NCBI GenBank assembly: GCA_963556195.1
Contig: OY744529.1
Coordinates: forward strand, 64,336,580 to 64,400,579
Source of the DNA: Sepiola atlantica
Taxonomy: Eukaryota; Mollusca; Cephalopoda; Sepiida; Sepiolidae
Direction of reading: 5' to 3'
Length of the DNA: 64,000 nucleotides
Shown piece by piece: positions 31,607-42,957 of this stretch. Each line of letters starts with the position of its first letter. Positions within the stretch are counted from its first letter, which is position 1. Under the pieces are notes generated by a model, which was not told where the DNA came from, did not search any database, and worked only from the letters and a program-made list of their open reading frames with translations. A program made the position numbers and the translations under genes.

Positions 31607-31806
31607 CATTATGAAGTGAGTTAAATTGTTTTAGTTCATTTATTTCACGTGTCCGTTTTGTTCCAGCCTTTCTAGCTACGGCCAAGAGTAGACACCATCG
31701 CTCCAGACCACAAAGGAGCGATAAAATGACCAGCAAACATACTCCCTCCTCCATTGTGGGACTATAGTACATCGATATATGATGACCTCTTTACAATTAC
31801 GGCTTA

Positions 31807-31925
31807 AGCACATTGATACACTGGTCCCCACGTGACCACCAAAGTTAAGCGACATTGACTGTGGTAAGTACTTAGATAGGTAACCATCTGGCAATACCTG
31901 ACATTGCCAAATGGTTACCCATAAT
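31807..31925 (+). pseudogene. 5S rRNA-like relic, second copy
   Basis: GACCACCAAAGTTAAGCGAC, then GGTAAGTACTTAGATAGGTA and ACCATCTGGCAATACC follow 5S rRNA order through its internal promoter, with an insertion (GACTGTG) and other changes. The flanks differ from those of the copy at 15.1 kb. Pseudogene or 5S-derived SINE. Confidence 0.7.
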
Positions 31926-32007
31926 TCCACCCAGGTGTATAAAGTAACCATCGACAGACTAGCATCCTGGTATGAGGATGGTTCGGTATGTTATCCAGAC
32001 CGACTAA

Positions 32008-32400
32008 CGATTATTATTATTTACTAACTAGGAGTTTTCACACGTGTCATTAGCAGTGATTGCTCACTGGTAATAACAAGTGGTGTTTCCTGGAGTCTGA
32101 GTGACAAGTCTTCCAAGATTTCCAACACTCTTCACCTCTTTCAATAACCGTTGCAAATCACTTTTTATTATTGCAACAGCCGCTTACCATTGATTTCTCG
32201 CTGATCATGACCGTTGGCTTTGTCTGGGATTTTAGTGACAATAATCTTCCCCAAGGTACCAGTACTCTCCGTGCCCTTCCATTGGAGGTCTGGATGGTGC
32301 TCTCCCTTTTCAGTCTTTCCATCCTTCTTGACCCTTCACAACCATTTTGTGTGGTACTAGCCAAGGCTGGTGACAACACACATATGTGTGGGTTTGGAGT
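32008..32400 (-). mobile_element. LINE 3' UTR fragment, (AAT)n-tailed family (family K)
   Basis: On the minus strand it contains AGAGCACCATCCAGACCTCC, GCGAGAAATCAATGGTAAGC and CAGTGATTGCTCAC, then ends CTAGTTAGTAAATAATAATA. Plus-strand copies lie at 36850-37155, 49130-49380 and 50160-50475. Confidence 0.7.
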
Positions 32401-32889
32401 TTTTCTGGGGAGTGGAGATTATGAGATTTCTGGCAGTTTCAGTTCTCTTGGATTCATCTAATGCTCTTTCTATTTTGTTGTTGTTTTATTTCTATTTCAA
32501 CTTACTTGTTGTTGGTCGGCATTACCTGGATATGTGGGTTCGTTATTTCAATTATTTTTTTAAATAGACGGCAATGTTTGAGGCACTATGTACTAGTATT
32601 CCCGTTCTATGAAAAATGAGAAGTTTCCACAATTTCTAAAACTGTTTGAAAGATAAACACGTTTGTCAAAAATATAAATCATTTTGACGATCCTTTAAAA
32701 GTATTGTTACCAGAAAAATAGAACACCAGGCGAACTTATGGGGATTTCGTGACAAAATGAGCAATAAAGAAAATACCAGGACGAGATATATTCCAAAACA
32801 ATGGATAAAAAAGGCAAAAGACCCCTTCCCAAGAGTCCAACGTTCAAATCCCCAGCCTGACATCACAGGCAACATGGAATGAAATAAGT

Positions 32890-33515
32890 AGATAGAAGAT
32901 ACTGACAAAGCTGCTGCAAAGAAGGTAATCTCTTTCTACCGGGCTAGACAACTTCTCACACTTGCCAGTATCCTACAACTCTACAAAGCCAACATTCACC
33001 CGTGCATGGAGTACTGTTGCAACATCTGGCCTGGTCCATTCCTCTCTTGTACAGGGCGCAAAAAAGAAGTTTTAACATAAGTCCTGCACTGTCTCTCAAG
33101 CTCCATCTTCTGTCGCATCACCACAGAGTTGCATCTCTGTGGTTGTTCTATAAGTACTTCTATGGAATATGCTCCGATGAACTTACTGCAAATAAATGAA
33201 ACAAAAATATCCCGACCCACGAAACTAGTTGCTAAATTCCATCTCTTGACTGTAGAGATCTTTAAATGCCGGAATATTTTCTACTTTAATAGCTTCTTTC
33301 CCCAGACCGCTCGTCTTTGGAATTCCCTATCTGCTCCTTGTTTCCATGAGAGTACCGACATGTAGACATTTAAATATAATGCGAACAAACATCTTGCTGC
33401 CCAAATCCCCACCCAAGTTGTCTGTTATAAATGGGCCCATATCACAGTAGCCACTTACGCTCGAGTTGCAATATGCCTTGTTTGGATGAATTAAAGTAAA
33501 AAATTAAAAAAAACG
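32890..33515 (+). pseudogene. LINE C-terminal fragment (family L)
   Basis: Across frameshifts it encodes VISFYRARQLLTLASILQLY then KANIHPCMEYCCNIWPGP, and LWNSLSAPCFHESTDM followed by NANKHLAAQIPTQV. The same C-terminus (ARLWNSL...HLAAQIP) is found at 44.1 kb. An A-rich tail follows at 33490-33515. Confidence 0.7.
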
Positions 33516-34820
33516 TGGAAGGGGTTGATGCAAAATAAATTTGTGTAATTTATCTGTCATTTTTCTGTCCATGTTTGAATGTCAAGAGTTGGTGACTTTT
33601 AACCGTTTATCGTCTTCTCTACCCCCTTCCTCTATCCAGCTACTATTTAAATAGTATTACTATCCTTCTGGCTGTCTCCCTACGTCAATATAGAAAGAGG
33701 GGGAAGAAGGAGGAACTCCTTAGGAAGCCTCTTGTAAGTTCGATGTTCGCGAGAAGAGTGAGATAATTGTTTCTAATGCTTGGACTTTTTAGTGACAAAA
33801 TGACGGCTAATAAAATATAGCCCGTTTGGTCTGATCGGTTGCCGAAAATCCAGTCAAAGAAGCTCTTGCTGAGACTCTATAACAGAAAGACAAAGAATCA
33901 TTCTAACATTTAAAACAACTTTATTGAGTCGTTATCGTTAACATGCAAATTAAAAGAGAACGAAAGAGAAGGGTGTTAGTAAATGAATACGTCCATGAGT
34001 ATGGGCGAAGACAAAAGGTTAAAAAGTCCACGTGGTGTTAAATAAATGTCCCGTTAGTAGGGAAGAGAGAAGAGTTCATATTGGAAGGCTAGGAATTATG
34101 TCCTGTTTGTAAGAAAAGGAAAAAGAGGTCATATATGAAGAGTCTGCCTCCGTACACAGGTGTGGGAGCCAGGCCATGTCCATACGTGTATGTAGGTATG
34201 TATGTGTTGCATTAAGTCCACATGTGTACAGCGGTAGCCATGTTGGATTCTAAGATCTTCTTGTCGAAGTCGAGTTCAGGGCCAGAGGCCCGGAGGGGGA
34301 TGTTTCTGTTGATTCCTAAGAGAGAAGCTTGAGGGTTGGTCCAAGCAACGTGAATGATGTTGTCAGTGCCGTCTTGTGGGGGGAAAAAGAGTACGTAAAC
34401 AGTGTGCTATCTCTTTTATAATCTCTCATCATGTGCTCAGCTCGCATGAGAGATGGTCCCTGATTAGGCAAGTCAGAAAGGAAGTTAAATGCTTGCACTA
34501 ATCAGTGCCGAGCTTAGAAATTAAGCACATTAAAAATCGTAAACCGCGAGCTGTCGCTGCTGCTGTTGTTGTGGTTGTTTGTAGTCACTGCTGCTACAAT
34601 ACTACAATCAAGGGGAGGCCACTTCAGTTACTTATGTATTAGGAGTGAACGACCTTGGTGCCTATTGATGACGTGGCAAACGAACATTGGTTATTGGAGG
34701 AAAGACAAAAATATCAGAAAGTCAATCGTTCATTAAAAGTTCAATTTTATATACGTTAAAAAGTTAATGTAAACAGTTACTTTGTCGTCCTATTCTAAAT
34801 AATCTGTTTCAAGTGCCAAG
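33516..34820. other. No gene recognised; possible LTR-like end near 33.8-33.95 kb
   Basis: On the minus strand AACGACTCAATAAAGTTGTT near 33930 gives a poly(A) signal in a setting that could be the R-U5 part of an LTR, but no second LTR or primer-binding site is established. The rest is moderately AT-rich and unassigned. Confidence 0.3.
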
Positions 34821-35186
34821 TTAAAAAAAACCTTTGCGGATATATCCGAAATCACGAAGCTTGATCGGATGTCCTGTTGGTTTAGCAGGCCGAAAGTAGA
34901 CTCGAACTTTCCTTCCAATAATGACGATGGGAAGGCGCTCGTAAAGCCAAGTAAACTTATAATGATCTCCGGCGTGGCGCGACATTGATAGATCCAGACG
35001 ATTTAAGAAGTCTCGCGTGGTAGAACAATTGTTCCACCCATCTCTACAGCATTTGGTTGGAATACGAATCTGTCGAGATATTTTGATGGCCTGCGGAGCT
35101 CTGATGACGCTGTCACATGGCCAAGGTTTGTAGTCGATTCTGTTATTGACGATAGTATAAACGTGTCGACACCAGTCGCGTTCCAT
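34821..35186 (-). CDS. Unrecognised 121-codon open frame
   Basis: The frame starts at an ATG 13 codons after an in-frame stop and ends in TAA (written TTA on the plus strand). The product is rich in Arg, Lys, Trp and Cys (DWCRHVYTIV, KCCRDGWNN, YERLPIVIIGRKVRVYF), with balanced composition and less AT bias than its surroundings, so it looks more coding-like than other frames here. I recognise no family, signal peptide or membrane segment. No poly(A) signal lies immediately downstream and no splice sites are obvious. It could be an exon of an unidentified gene, a mobile-element relic or chance. Confidence 0.35.
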   Translation of the reverse strand: MERDWCRHVYTIVNNRIDYKPWPCDSVIRAPQAIKISRQIRIPTKCCRDGWNNCSTTRDFLNRLDLSMSRHAGDHYKFTWLYERLPIVIIGRKVRVYFRPAKPTGHPIKLRDFGYIRKGFF

Positions 35187-35189
35187 ATT

Positions 35190-36005
35190 AGCGACTTGCC
35201 GTTTGTGAAGGTAAAAACACCATCAGGCTGTTTGCCACTCCCAGTGTCGAGGCTGAACGGTTCACGGATCGATGGGAAGCCAACGGTGCATTATTGTTGG
35301 GTTTGCACCAATTGACGTGTTTTTTCTTTATTTCCTTTCTTTTTTTTTCAAACAAAAACGATAACGGTGACCGATTATTCTAATGAGCAGTAAATTGTTT
35401 TGAAATGCTGCCTTTTTTTCTCGATGAAAACGTCTTAAGGAAGGACGTCATTGAAGAGACCAAAGAGAAAACACAAAGGCAAATTGAGAAAATAAAGGAG
35501 GATCTTAGAGGAAGTGAAGGAGAACAAGACCAACCCCACAATCATAGGGATCGGTGGTCATAGTTCTCGTTGCTGTCATTTTGTCTCTTTGTTTCTCGTT
35601 TCTTGGTCGAATTAGTCACTCCACTACAACAACGGTTGGTTGCAATATAATTGGACCAACTCGAGAGTTCTTCTCTAACAACATAAATTATATTCCTATT
35701 AGGAAAAAAATATGAACCGTTTGGTCGCCCATTGCGCTTTGGTTAGATTGTTTGCACCAGGAAAAAGTGAGTTTACAAAGCCAGTTTAATTACAAAAATA
35801 TAAAACGACAAAATCCAAAATTAGTCGCTTTCTTCTTCCTGCTCGCTATATCTCCTCCCGCCCTTTCATATCTCTCTCTAGCTACGAGTTAAATAGTATT
35901 ATTACCCTTTTCGATGTCTCACAATATAGAAAGAGAGGGAAGAAGGCGGAGAACTAAAAGAAGCAGCGACGGAGCGAAAGTGATTCATTTTGACTGCTAA
36001 CAAAC
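35190..36005. other. No gene recognised
   Basis: Mixed sequence without recognisable coding or repeat structure. Confidence 0.45.
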
Positions 36006-36007
36006 AG

Positions 36008-36017
36008 TGTGTGTGTG

Positions 36018-36085
<68 letters not shown>
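36008..36085. repeat. (GT)n-(AG)n microsatellite
   Basis: (GT)n at 36008-36020, then about 32 AG units. Confidence 0.97.
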
Positions 36086-36086
<1 letters not shown>

Positions 36087-36341
36087 ATACAATATGAGCA
36101 GGAGAGGGTAAAACAACATACAATTAATGGGGTTGACAGTAAAATATATATAAACTTAGTAAGAAATGGATTACTTGATGAGTTAATTGCAATTTACGGC
36201 AAATTAGAACAATAAAAATAGAAGTTTTCAAATATAACTTAATCTGAGAATTGTGAAATATTTTAACAAGTATTTTGAGTGATTAAAATATATTAGAAAA
36301 AAATAATTCGAAAAAACAAACGTTGCTTAACTCAGCTTTAG

Positions 36342-36413
<72 letters not shown>
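36342..36413. repeat. (AAT)n microsatellite
   Basis: About 24 units, directly preceding a family K LINE end. TCAGCTTTAGTATAATAATA before it resembles sequence near 12620. Confidence 0.97.
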
Positions 36414-37157
36414 CAAGGAGACAGATAAAACGAAGCAAATATATAGAACTAGCCAGAGAACTGAAAAGAATATGAAACATGAAAAAAAGTCAATATAATA
36501 CCAATAATCACTAGGAACAGTCCTCCAAAAAGACTGGAAAAAAGACTGGGAGAAATTGAAATCAAAGGGAAGATGAAGACTATACAACGGACGGCAATGA
36601 TGAAAACAGCTGTAATCTTAAGAAAAATCCTCGAATGTGGAAACCAACCCACATAAACTACGAACACTAACCAGCCATATGGAAGTTGCAACAGAAATAA
36701 AAAAAATCATAGACGGAATACCACGTTAACCCGAGGGAACTGAAATTGCAACAAATCTGATAAATTGTATCCCCCCCCCCAAAAAAAAAATTATAGAACA
36801 AGCCTCGGCTGATACGATACAAGATAGCCGTTAAAGATAAAAGAAGATGGAAAGACCGAAGAGGGGGAGCATCAACCAGACCTCCACTGGAAGAGTGTGG
36901 AGAGTATTAGGACCCTGGGGAGGCTTATCGCAGCCCCAAATCCCAAAGAATACCAATGGTCGTTGTCAGCGAGAAATCAATGGTAAGCGGCTGTTGCGAT
37001 AACGCAAAGTCATTTGCAATGGTTATTGAAAGAGGTGGAGAGTACTGGAAATCTGAGGAGACTTGTTGTCACTCAGACTCCAGTGAACATCATCGGTTAT
37101 TATCAGTAAGTAATCACTGATGATGACCTGTATTAAAACACTTAGTGAATACATAGT
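36414..37157 (+). pseudogene. LINE family K: C-terminal coding and 3' UTR
   Basis: The plus strand encodes, with a few stops, YIELARELKRI then IPIITRNSPPKRLEKRLGEI and IQRTAMMKTAVILRKILECG. This is the C-terminal part of a non-LTR retrotransposon polyprotein. The 3' UTR at about 36845-37155 contains ACCAGACCTCCACTGGAAGA and GCGAGAAATCAATGGTAAGC and ends AACACTTAGTGAATAC. It is a 5'-truncated copy of the family at 49.4-50.5 kb. Confidence 0.7.
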
Positions 37158-37159
37158 AC

Positions 37160-37232
<73 letters not shown>
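37160..37232. repeat. (AT)n microsatellite
   Basis: About 36 uninterrupted AT units on the left border of the inverted Penelope-like pair. Confidence 0.97.
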
Positions 37233-37235
<3 letters not shown>

Positions 37236-37239
37236 TAAA

Positions 37240-38182
37240 TTTCGCGTACAACAAAATCATAAGATAAATTTCAGAGGAAACATTTTTTTAATCAATTAAA
37301 CGGGCGGGTGGAGAAAAAAAAAGAAATTGCTAAAATTTTCCTTAAGGCCTTATCGTCTGACCCTCTAAGAGGAAACGTCAGAATGATAAATTAAAAACTA
37401 AGAAAATCGAATGAGATATGAGAAAATTGTTTCAGTTGGAGAAAACGATTGAGAGAGGAAAAAAAAAGAAAAAAAAAGTAACTCTCAACGTTATGGTGGT
37501 TTTGGATCATTAAAGATCTCAAACTCTGTTTTCCAGCAACCATGCTGAGAGTAGTTTACACGACTCGAAACTTTTTCTCTTCTTTTCGTAAGGATGTTTT
37601 GCCAGCCATTCAAAAGAATTCTATTGTTTATAAATTCATGTGTCAGTGTGGAGCTGAATACGTTGGCAAGACATCCCAAAGATTAGAATTTAGAATATCC
37701 CAACACATACCACGTGATATCCGCTTACACAAGGTTTCGAGATCATTCCGGGAGCTTTCAGACACAGGAATCAGCCATCGGTAATCACCTCGTTAGTTCA
37801 AATAGTTGTTCTGACAACTATTCCGATGGGTGGGGTTCTGTTTTACACAGCGCCAGGTCGAACTACCATCTCAATATTATTGAAGCGTTAGTTATTAACA
37901 ATTCTCGACCTAGCCTGTGTAGACAAAAGATTTTGAAGCATCAGTTGGAGATCTTTAATGATCCAAAACCACCATAACGTTGAGAGTTACTTTTTCCCCC
38001 TGTTTCAATCGTTTTCTCCAACTGAAACAATTTTCTCATATCTCATTCGATTTTCTTAGTTTTTAATTTATCATTCTGACGTTTCCTCTTAGAGGGTCAG
38101 ACGATAAGGCCTTAAGGAAAATTTTAGCAAAGTCCTTTTTTTTCCACCCGCCCGTTTCATTGATTAAAAAATGTTTCCTCTG
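37240..38182 (+). mobile_element. Penelope-like element end with inverted second copy
   Basis: The plus-strand part encodes CQCGAEYVGKTSQRLEFR (about 37648-37701), the core of a GIY-YIG nuclease. After a frameshift near 37.75 kb it continues SAIGNHLVSSNSCSDN, NYHLNIIEALVINNSRPSLC and finally LEIFNDPKPP before TAA at 37975. GIY-YIG endonucleases fused to reverse transcriptase define Penelope-like elements. The 3' sequence (37945-38182) is repeated in inverted orientation at 37264-37531, where the minus strand also ends FEIFNDPKPP. The two arms of about 240-270 bp therefore point away from a shared centre. The reverse transcriptase is missing. Confidence 0.8.
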
Positions 38183-38214
38183 AAATATATATATATATAT
38201 ATATTCTCTCGTTT

Positions 38215-38495
38215 TAAACCAAGGGGTCTCGTTCTGAAGATATGAGATACACAGATATCCGTGCGTTCAACTAAAGTTCTCTTTTAACTCCCAAACGTTC
38301 AGTAAGTAAAGAAGTTAAGAACATTAATTTCCCTCTCTCCAATTGACTACTAAATTATGTTGTAGTATATCTTTCTTGTGGTATCTTGGTTTTACCGGAT
38401 TCCATGACAACAATTCATTTAGCCTGGTGGAGTATCCAGCTAAGTGCTGTTACTTGAGGTTACATCACTAGGAGAAAGTGCACCATTCCTTTTTA
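38215..38495 (-). mobile_element. Inverted partner of 40945-41195 (Penelope-like 3' sequence)
   Basis: The minus strand reads CCTAGTGATGTAACCTCAAG, TAACAGCACTTAGCTGGATA, GAAATTAATGTTCTTAACTT and TCTTTACTTACTGAACG, matching the plus strand at 40975-41135 with about 10% differences. Confidence 0.7.
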
Positions 38496-38757
38496 TATAC
38501 ATATATACAAGAAAATCAAAAGCGCTTTAATATAGGAGACACATCAATTATTTTTATATTTATATATAAAAATAGACAATAAAAAATTAATTAAATTAAA
38601 GAAAAATCAGCAGAAAGCAATTAGAAGAAAATAAAATAACAAGAGGTCACTTATACATAGATTAAAAAAAACGTCCATTAAAAAACGTCTTTAAAAACCA
38701 CATTTATTAAGCGGTTTGACGTCAATTATTATCGGAGAATTTATTATAAGATCAATA

Positions 38758-38879
<122 letters not shown>

Positions 38880-38964
38880 TAAATAAAGGATAAATTAAAT
38901 CTGACGATGTGAACTAAAATGGAAAAAGGGAAAACTTGAAACTCAAGAATCCATTTCAACTGTT

Positions 38965-39000
38965 CACCCAACTGTTGCGTGGGCTTTTTCAAGAGTGAAG
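38965..39000 (-). ncRNA. Hammerhead-like segment (relic)
   Basis: Minus strand: CTCTTGAAAAAGCCCACGCA then ACAGTTGGGTGAA. A 5-bp stem, GCCCA / TGGGT, precedes GAA. A parallel copy on the plus strand at 41774-41812 keeps TGAAACGTTG. The first core box is altered (CTTGAAAA instead of CTGANGA). Confidence 0.35.
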
Positions 39001-39040
39001 TTGAAAAGTTGCAACGGACGAGAAGATCTATAGTTTGAGG

Positions 39041-39043
<3 letters not shown>

Positions 39044-39121
<78 letters not shown>

Positions 39122-39399
39122 GTGTATTTAGGCAGCAAGTTTTCATTTAGGCAAACGTTGTTGAATAGCACGGAGTGTTTCTGCTTTGTGATCTTTTAAA
39201 ATTTTTTCCATCTTCCGAATGGTCAACTTCGTACCTCGATCAAACTGGTGTATGAAGTTTCCGTAGATGGAACAACAAAACTACGGAAACTTCAAACACC
39301 AGTTTGATCGAGGTACGAAGTTGACCATTCGGAAGATGGAAAAAATTAAAAAAAAAATCACAACGCAGAAACACTCCGTGCTATTCAACAACGTTTGCC

Positions 39400-39480
<81 letters not shown>
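39044..39480. mobile_element. Large hairpin element flanked by (AT)n on both sides
   Basis: Arms 39145-39266 and 39281-39400 are nearly perfect reverse complements over about 120 bp around a 14-nt loop. Examples are CCTCGATCAAACTGGTGT against ACACCAGTTTGATCGAGG, and AGGCAAACGTTGTTGAATAG against CTATTCAACAACGTTTGCCT. (AT)n of about 75 and 80 bp lie at 39044-39118 and 39401-39480, extending the palindrome. No coding. Confidence 0.85.
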
Positions 39481-39483
<3 letters not shown>

Positions 39484-39539
39484 AATCAATGTATAATAAA
39501 TATTGTTAATTTATGCACTAACATGATTAATTTTACTTT

Positions 39540-40545
39540 CAATAATTCTCATTATAAGCAGAGATTTGTGGAATTCCCTTGTTCTGCTTATTTTTGGAAT
39601 TTCTTAAAACCGAACCCTTCAAGTATAGATTACCAAAATATGTATCATACAATTGGATAGATAGATGATATCTTACTTTTCCTCTCCAAAATCACTAAAA
39701 TAGAAAGCATCATCGAACGACTTAATCTACAATCAAATTTCGTACGGAAAAGAAAACAATAACTCTAAGCCCTTTTTTGACATTCTACTTATAAACAACA
39801 ATAATAAACTAAGTTGTTAGGTCAACCGCAAATCAATCAATAAGAATTATTATGTTTATTTTTATTCGTACCATAATAATAAAATAAAAACATACATTAT
39901 AATTGGATTCTACCTCCGAGCACTTAGGATATGCAGCAACGAATATGAACGAAGAATTTAAATACATTGAACACACCCTCAAAACTTTACAGTACCCTAT
40001 GTATTTTATGTAAAACACAAAAAGAAAAGCTCTCCAGATTCACTCGAATCGCAAACAGCCAAACTCCACCCATTAGCTGGTAAGTTAGTACATAAAGCTA
40101 AATGTCTATTTATTATAATAAATAGACATTTAGCTTCATGTACTAACACAAAGAATAACCCCATTTACACAAAACTAAATAAACTTGGCATTAATATAGG
40201 TCAAATAACCTCATCTACTAAATTATAAAAAAACTATCAAATTCGACATTACACCACAGACAAAACAGGCATATATTCTATTCTTGTCTAGCTTGTCATA
40301 ATGTCTACATTGGGGAAACCCAATGAAGTCTAGACAAGAGAATTTACGATAAATAAAGAGCCATTAAAACTAACAATACACTTAACGCCTTATGCTCCCA
40401 TATACTGAAATATGATCACTGCTTTGACTTAACAAACACACAATTGTACCTATACAAAAGAAGTCCGTACGACGATCTATATAATGCACTCTCATAAAAC
40501 ACTAAAAAATATAGTTACACAAAGAATGGGCTATTAAAGGTTATC
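39540..40545 (+). pseudogene. Penelope-like reverse transcriptase and GIY-YIG remnant
   Basis: In shifting frames the region gives NMNEEFKYIEHTLKTLQYPM (about 39943-40002), KLNKLGINIGQITSSTK (40173-40224), TGIYSI (about 40265) and CHNVYIGETQ (40294-40323), then RAIKTNNTLNALCSHILKYD. The order is end of reverse transcriptase, linker, GIY-YIG domain, as in Penelope-like elements. The family differs from the one at 37-38 kb. Many stops are present and a 64-bp palindrome interrupts it. Confidence 0.7.
40084..40147. repeat. 64-bp near-perfect palindrome inside the Penelope-like remnant
   Basis: GTTAGTACATAAAGCTAAAT and ATTTAGCTTCATGTACTAAC are the ends, and the centre TTTATTATAATAAA lies at 40115/40116. 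Only one position pair fails to match. It may be a local inverted duplication. Confidence 0.85.
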
Positions 40546-40688
40546 CGCAATGGAAACAATATACACTTATGCACTGGATGATTCCCTGCTTTTAAAACGA
40601 TATCCTTTGCTTTATCTCTTTTTACTCATATTTTCTCCTTTCCTTTCACTAATAAAGCATCTATGTATATTTTGCATATATATTTCAA

Positions 40689-40689
<1 letters not shown>

Positions 40690-40756
<67 letters not shown>
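40690..40756. repeat. (AC)n-(AT)n microsatellite
   Basis: About 26 AC units followed by AT units. Confidence 0.97.
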
Positions 40757-40944
40757 GTGTAGGGGAGTTTGAATTACCTACTAGACACCATCCTCGAGTG
40801 TCTTCAGTCTCTCTGTACAAGGGTTTGTTAGAACAACCTGACATGAGGATACTTCACCCTACAAGTAAACCCTGACCAACTATTCAAAATAAAATAGTAT
40901 TCGCAGCACAAATAAGATCTCCTCGACACGGCTATACACTGGCT

Positions 40945-41195
40945 CATACGGGGAATAGTGCATTATCTCCTAATGATGTTACTTCAAGTAACAGCACTTA
41001 GCTGGATATTCCACCAGACTAGATGAATTCTTGTCCTGGACTCCGGTAAGAAAAATATACTATAACATAGTTAAATGGTCAATTGAGGAGAGGGAAATTA
41101 ATGTTCTTAACTTCTTTACTTACTCAACGTTTGAGAAATAAAGGAGAACTTTAATAGAATATTTGAATATCTATGTATCTCATATAGATATTAAG
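40945..41195 (+). mobile_element. Penelope-like 3' sequence (partner of 38215-38495)
   Basis: It contains AATGATGTTACTTCAAGTAA, CAGCACTTAGCTGGATATTC and GGAAATTAATGTTCTTAACT. It lies in inverted orientation to the copy at 38.2-38.5 kb. Confidence 0.65.
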
Positions 41196-41277
41196 TGTTA
41201 GCCTTGATTTCTGAGAATATCGACTGAAGTAAAATGAAACAAAAAAGGATATATATATATATGTATATATATATATT

Positions 41278-41284
41278 CATAATT

Positions 41285-41331
<47 letters not shown>

Positions 41332-41462
41332 GTAAATTATGAAAACATATTTATGGAAATTAAGCTACACAGAGGCGTCCGCGTTTTATTCAGGCAGGAA
41401 ATCGTCAGGCTAAATGAAACGCGGACGCCTCTGTGTAGCTTAATTGCCATAAATATATTTTC
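41278..41462. mobile_element. Foldback element with (AT)n arm
   Basis: Arms 41341-41386 and 41417-41462 (46 bp) pair with two or three mismatches, e.g. AGGCGTCCGCGTTT against AAACGCGGACGCCT. Just upstream CATAATTTACTA-(TA)n-TAGTAAATTATG forms a second palindrome. Confidence 0.85.
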
Positions 41463-41773
41463 AAACTTTACTACTAAGCTCTACCGACGTATTGTGCGTT
41501 GTTGAAGTTAATACTGACAATCTATACACACTTTATTATAGCATCTTATAATATTATACGTGTATATATGAAATAATAATATATATACAGAAATATATAT
41601 TATTTTTGTTCTTTTATTTATTTATTTTCTTTAATACATATATAAATATATATGTGCGTTTTTGCTTACTTTCTCTCCCTAGACACATATAAATTTATTA
41701 TTTACTGGTTACCACGTATATACCCCCAAATGACAGTTCTTATCACCCTTTGCCACTTTTCAGCTTCACTCTT

Positions 41774-41812
41774 GAAAAAGCCCACGCAACGATTGGGTGA
41801 AACGTTGTAGTT
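41774..41812 (+). ncRNA. Hammerhead-like segment (relic)
   Basis: CTTGAAAAAGCCCACGCAAC and GATTGGGTGAAACGTTG. Stem II GCCCA / TGGGT is intact and GAAA is present, but the CUGANGA box is altered. It is the plus-strand counterpart of 38965-39000. Confidence 0.4.
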
Positions 41813-41874
41813 CTTGTTTGTTTGTTTATTTGTGCACAAACTTCTCGTAGTGTTTTGGAGATAGATCCTTATAA

Positions 41875-41875
<1 letters not shown>

Positions 41876-41958
<83 letters not shown>
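41876..41958. repeat. (CA)n-(TA)n microsatellite
   Basis: About 34 CA units then TA units. Confidence 0.97.
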
Positions 41959-42049
41959 TCTTATACTACATTATCCAAGATACTCGGATAAGTATATTGT
42001 ATTGGGATTAAAGGGAGTACAACATTATAGTGGAGTCGCCGTTTGCGCT

Positions 42050-42848
42050 TGACATCCATAAAAAGGGAATACGATTGTTACTTTATTTTATTTATAGCAT
42101 TGTTGAGTATACCTCTTCCCATAACAAAGTTAATAGTTTTAAAATGTTACTATTATAAAATGTAAAAAAATAAAAATAAAAATAGTGATATGATGTTATG
42201 GACGCAAAAAGACACAGAGTTCCCCGCTCAATCTCTGGCAACGCTGAGTTTCCCTGCTACTTAACAATAAAAACAATAAACGAAACAAAAATAAACAAAC
42301 ACAACAAAAATTATGTTACATGATGGTAATGTTTTCTTTTCTGCGTATCAAAGTGAAGATGTAAAGAAAGGAAGACGAGCTACAATCAAAGTGTAGTATC
42401 TGTACTTTTATTTTTGTTCTTGGCCTATCCAAATGTTTTTTTTTAATCTTAAAAAGATCTTAAAAAGACACCGTCCACTCCCTAACAACATCCCTATTTT
42501 TCGCTCTCACTGAAGTCCCACTCCCACTTAGAGATTTACATGCTTGTTTTTCAGTTCTAAACAAATCAGGAAAAAGTAGACGGTCTACTCTTAAAAATGG
42601 CTGGTAGAGTCTTACAACCTGCCCTCTTTTTTTTTTTACTTTGTTTTGTAGTCCCACTCCTCATTTTTGTAAATATCTTTTGTAAATAAAACTGATTTTA
42701 AATCATAACGGATAAGCTGATACAATCTTTCTCTTTTTTTAACCGCAAAGGAGAGCAGTCATGTTCAGGGGAGACCCACGGAGTATTATACTGTAAATTG
42801 AAAAATGAAACCAAAACACAAAAATCATTGTTAAAACCCAAATCATCG
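42050..42848. other. No gene; short U2-like head fragment
   Basis: At 42384-42405 AATCAAAGTGTAGTATCTGT matches the U2-SINE head, but no body follows. The remainder is unassigned. Confidence 0.5.
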
Positions 42849-42957
42849 TGAAGAAGAAGAAGAAAAAAAAGAAGAAGAAGAAGGAGAAAAAGAAGAAGAA
42901 GAAGATAAAGAAGAAAAAGAAGAAGAAGAAGAAGAAGAAGAAGAAGAAGAAGAAAAA
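42849..42957. repeat. (GAA)n purine tract
   Basis: About 110 bp of GAA repeats with A and G interruptions, all purine on the plus strand and therefore potentially triplex-forming. Confidence 0.95.

Noticed and set aside
35902..36215. Ser-Leu and Arg-Glu repeat proteins
   Set aside because: Translations of the (AG)n tract.
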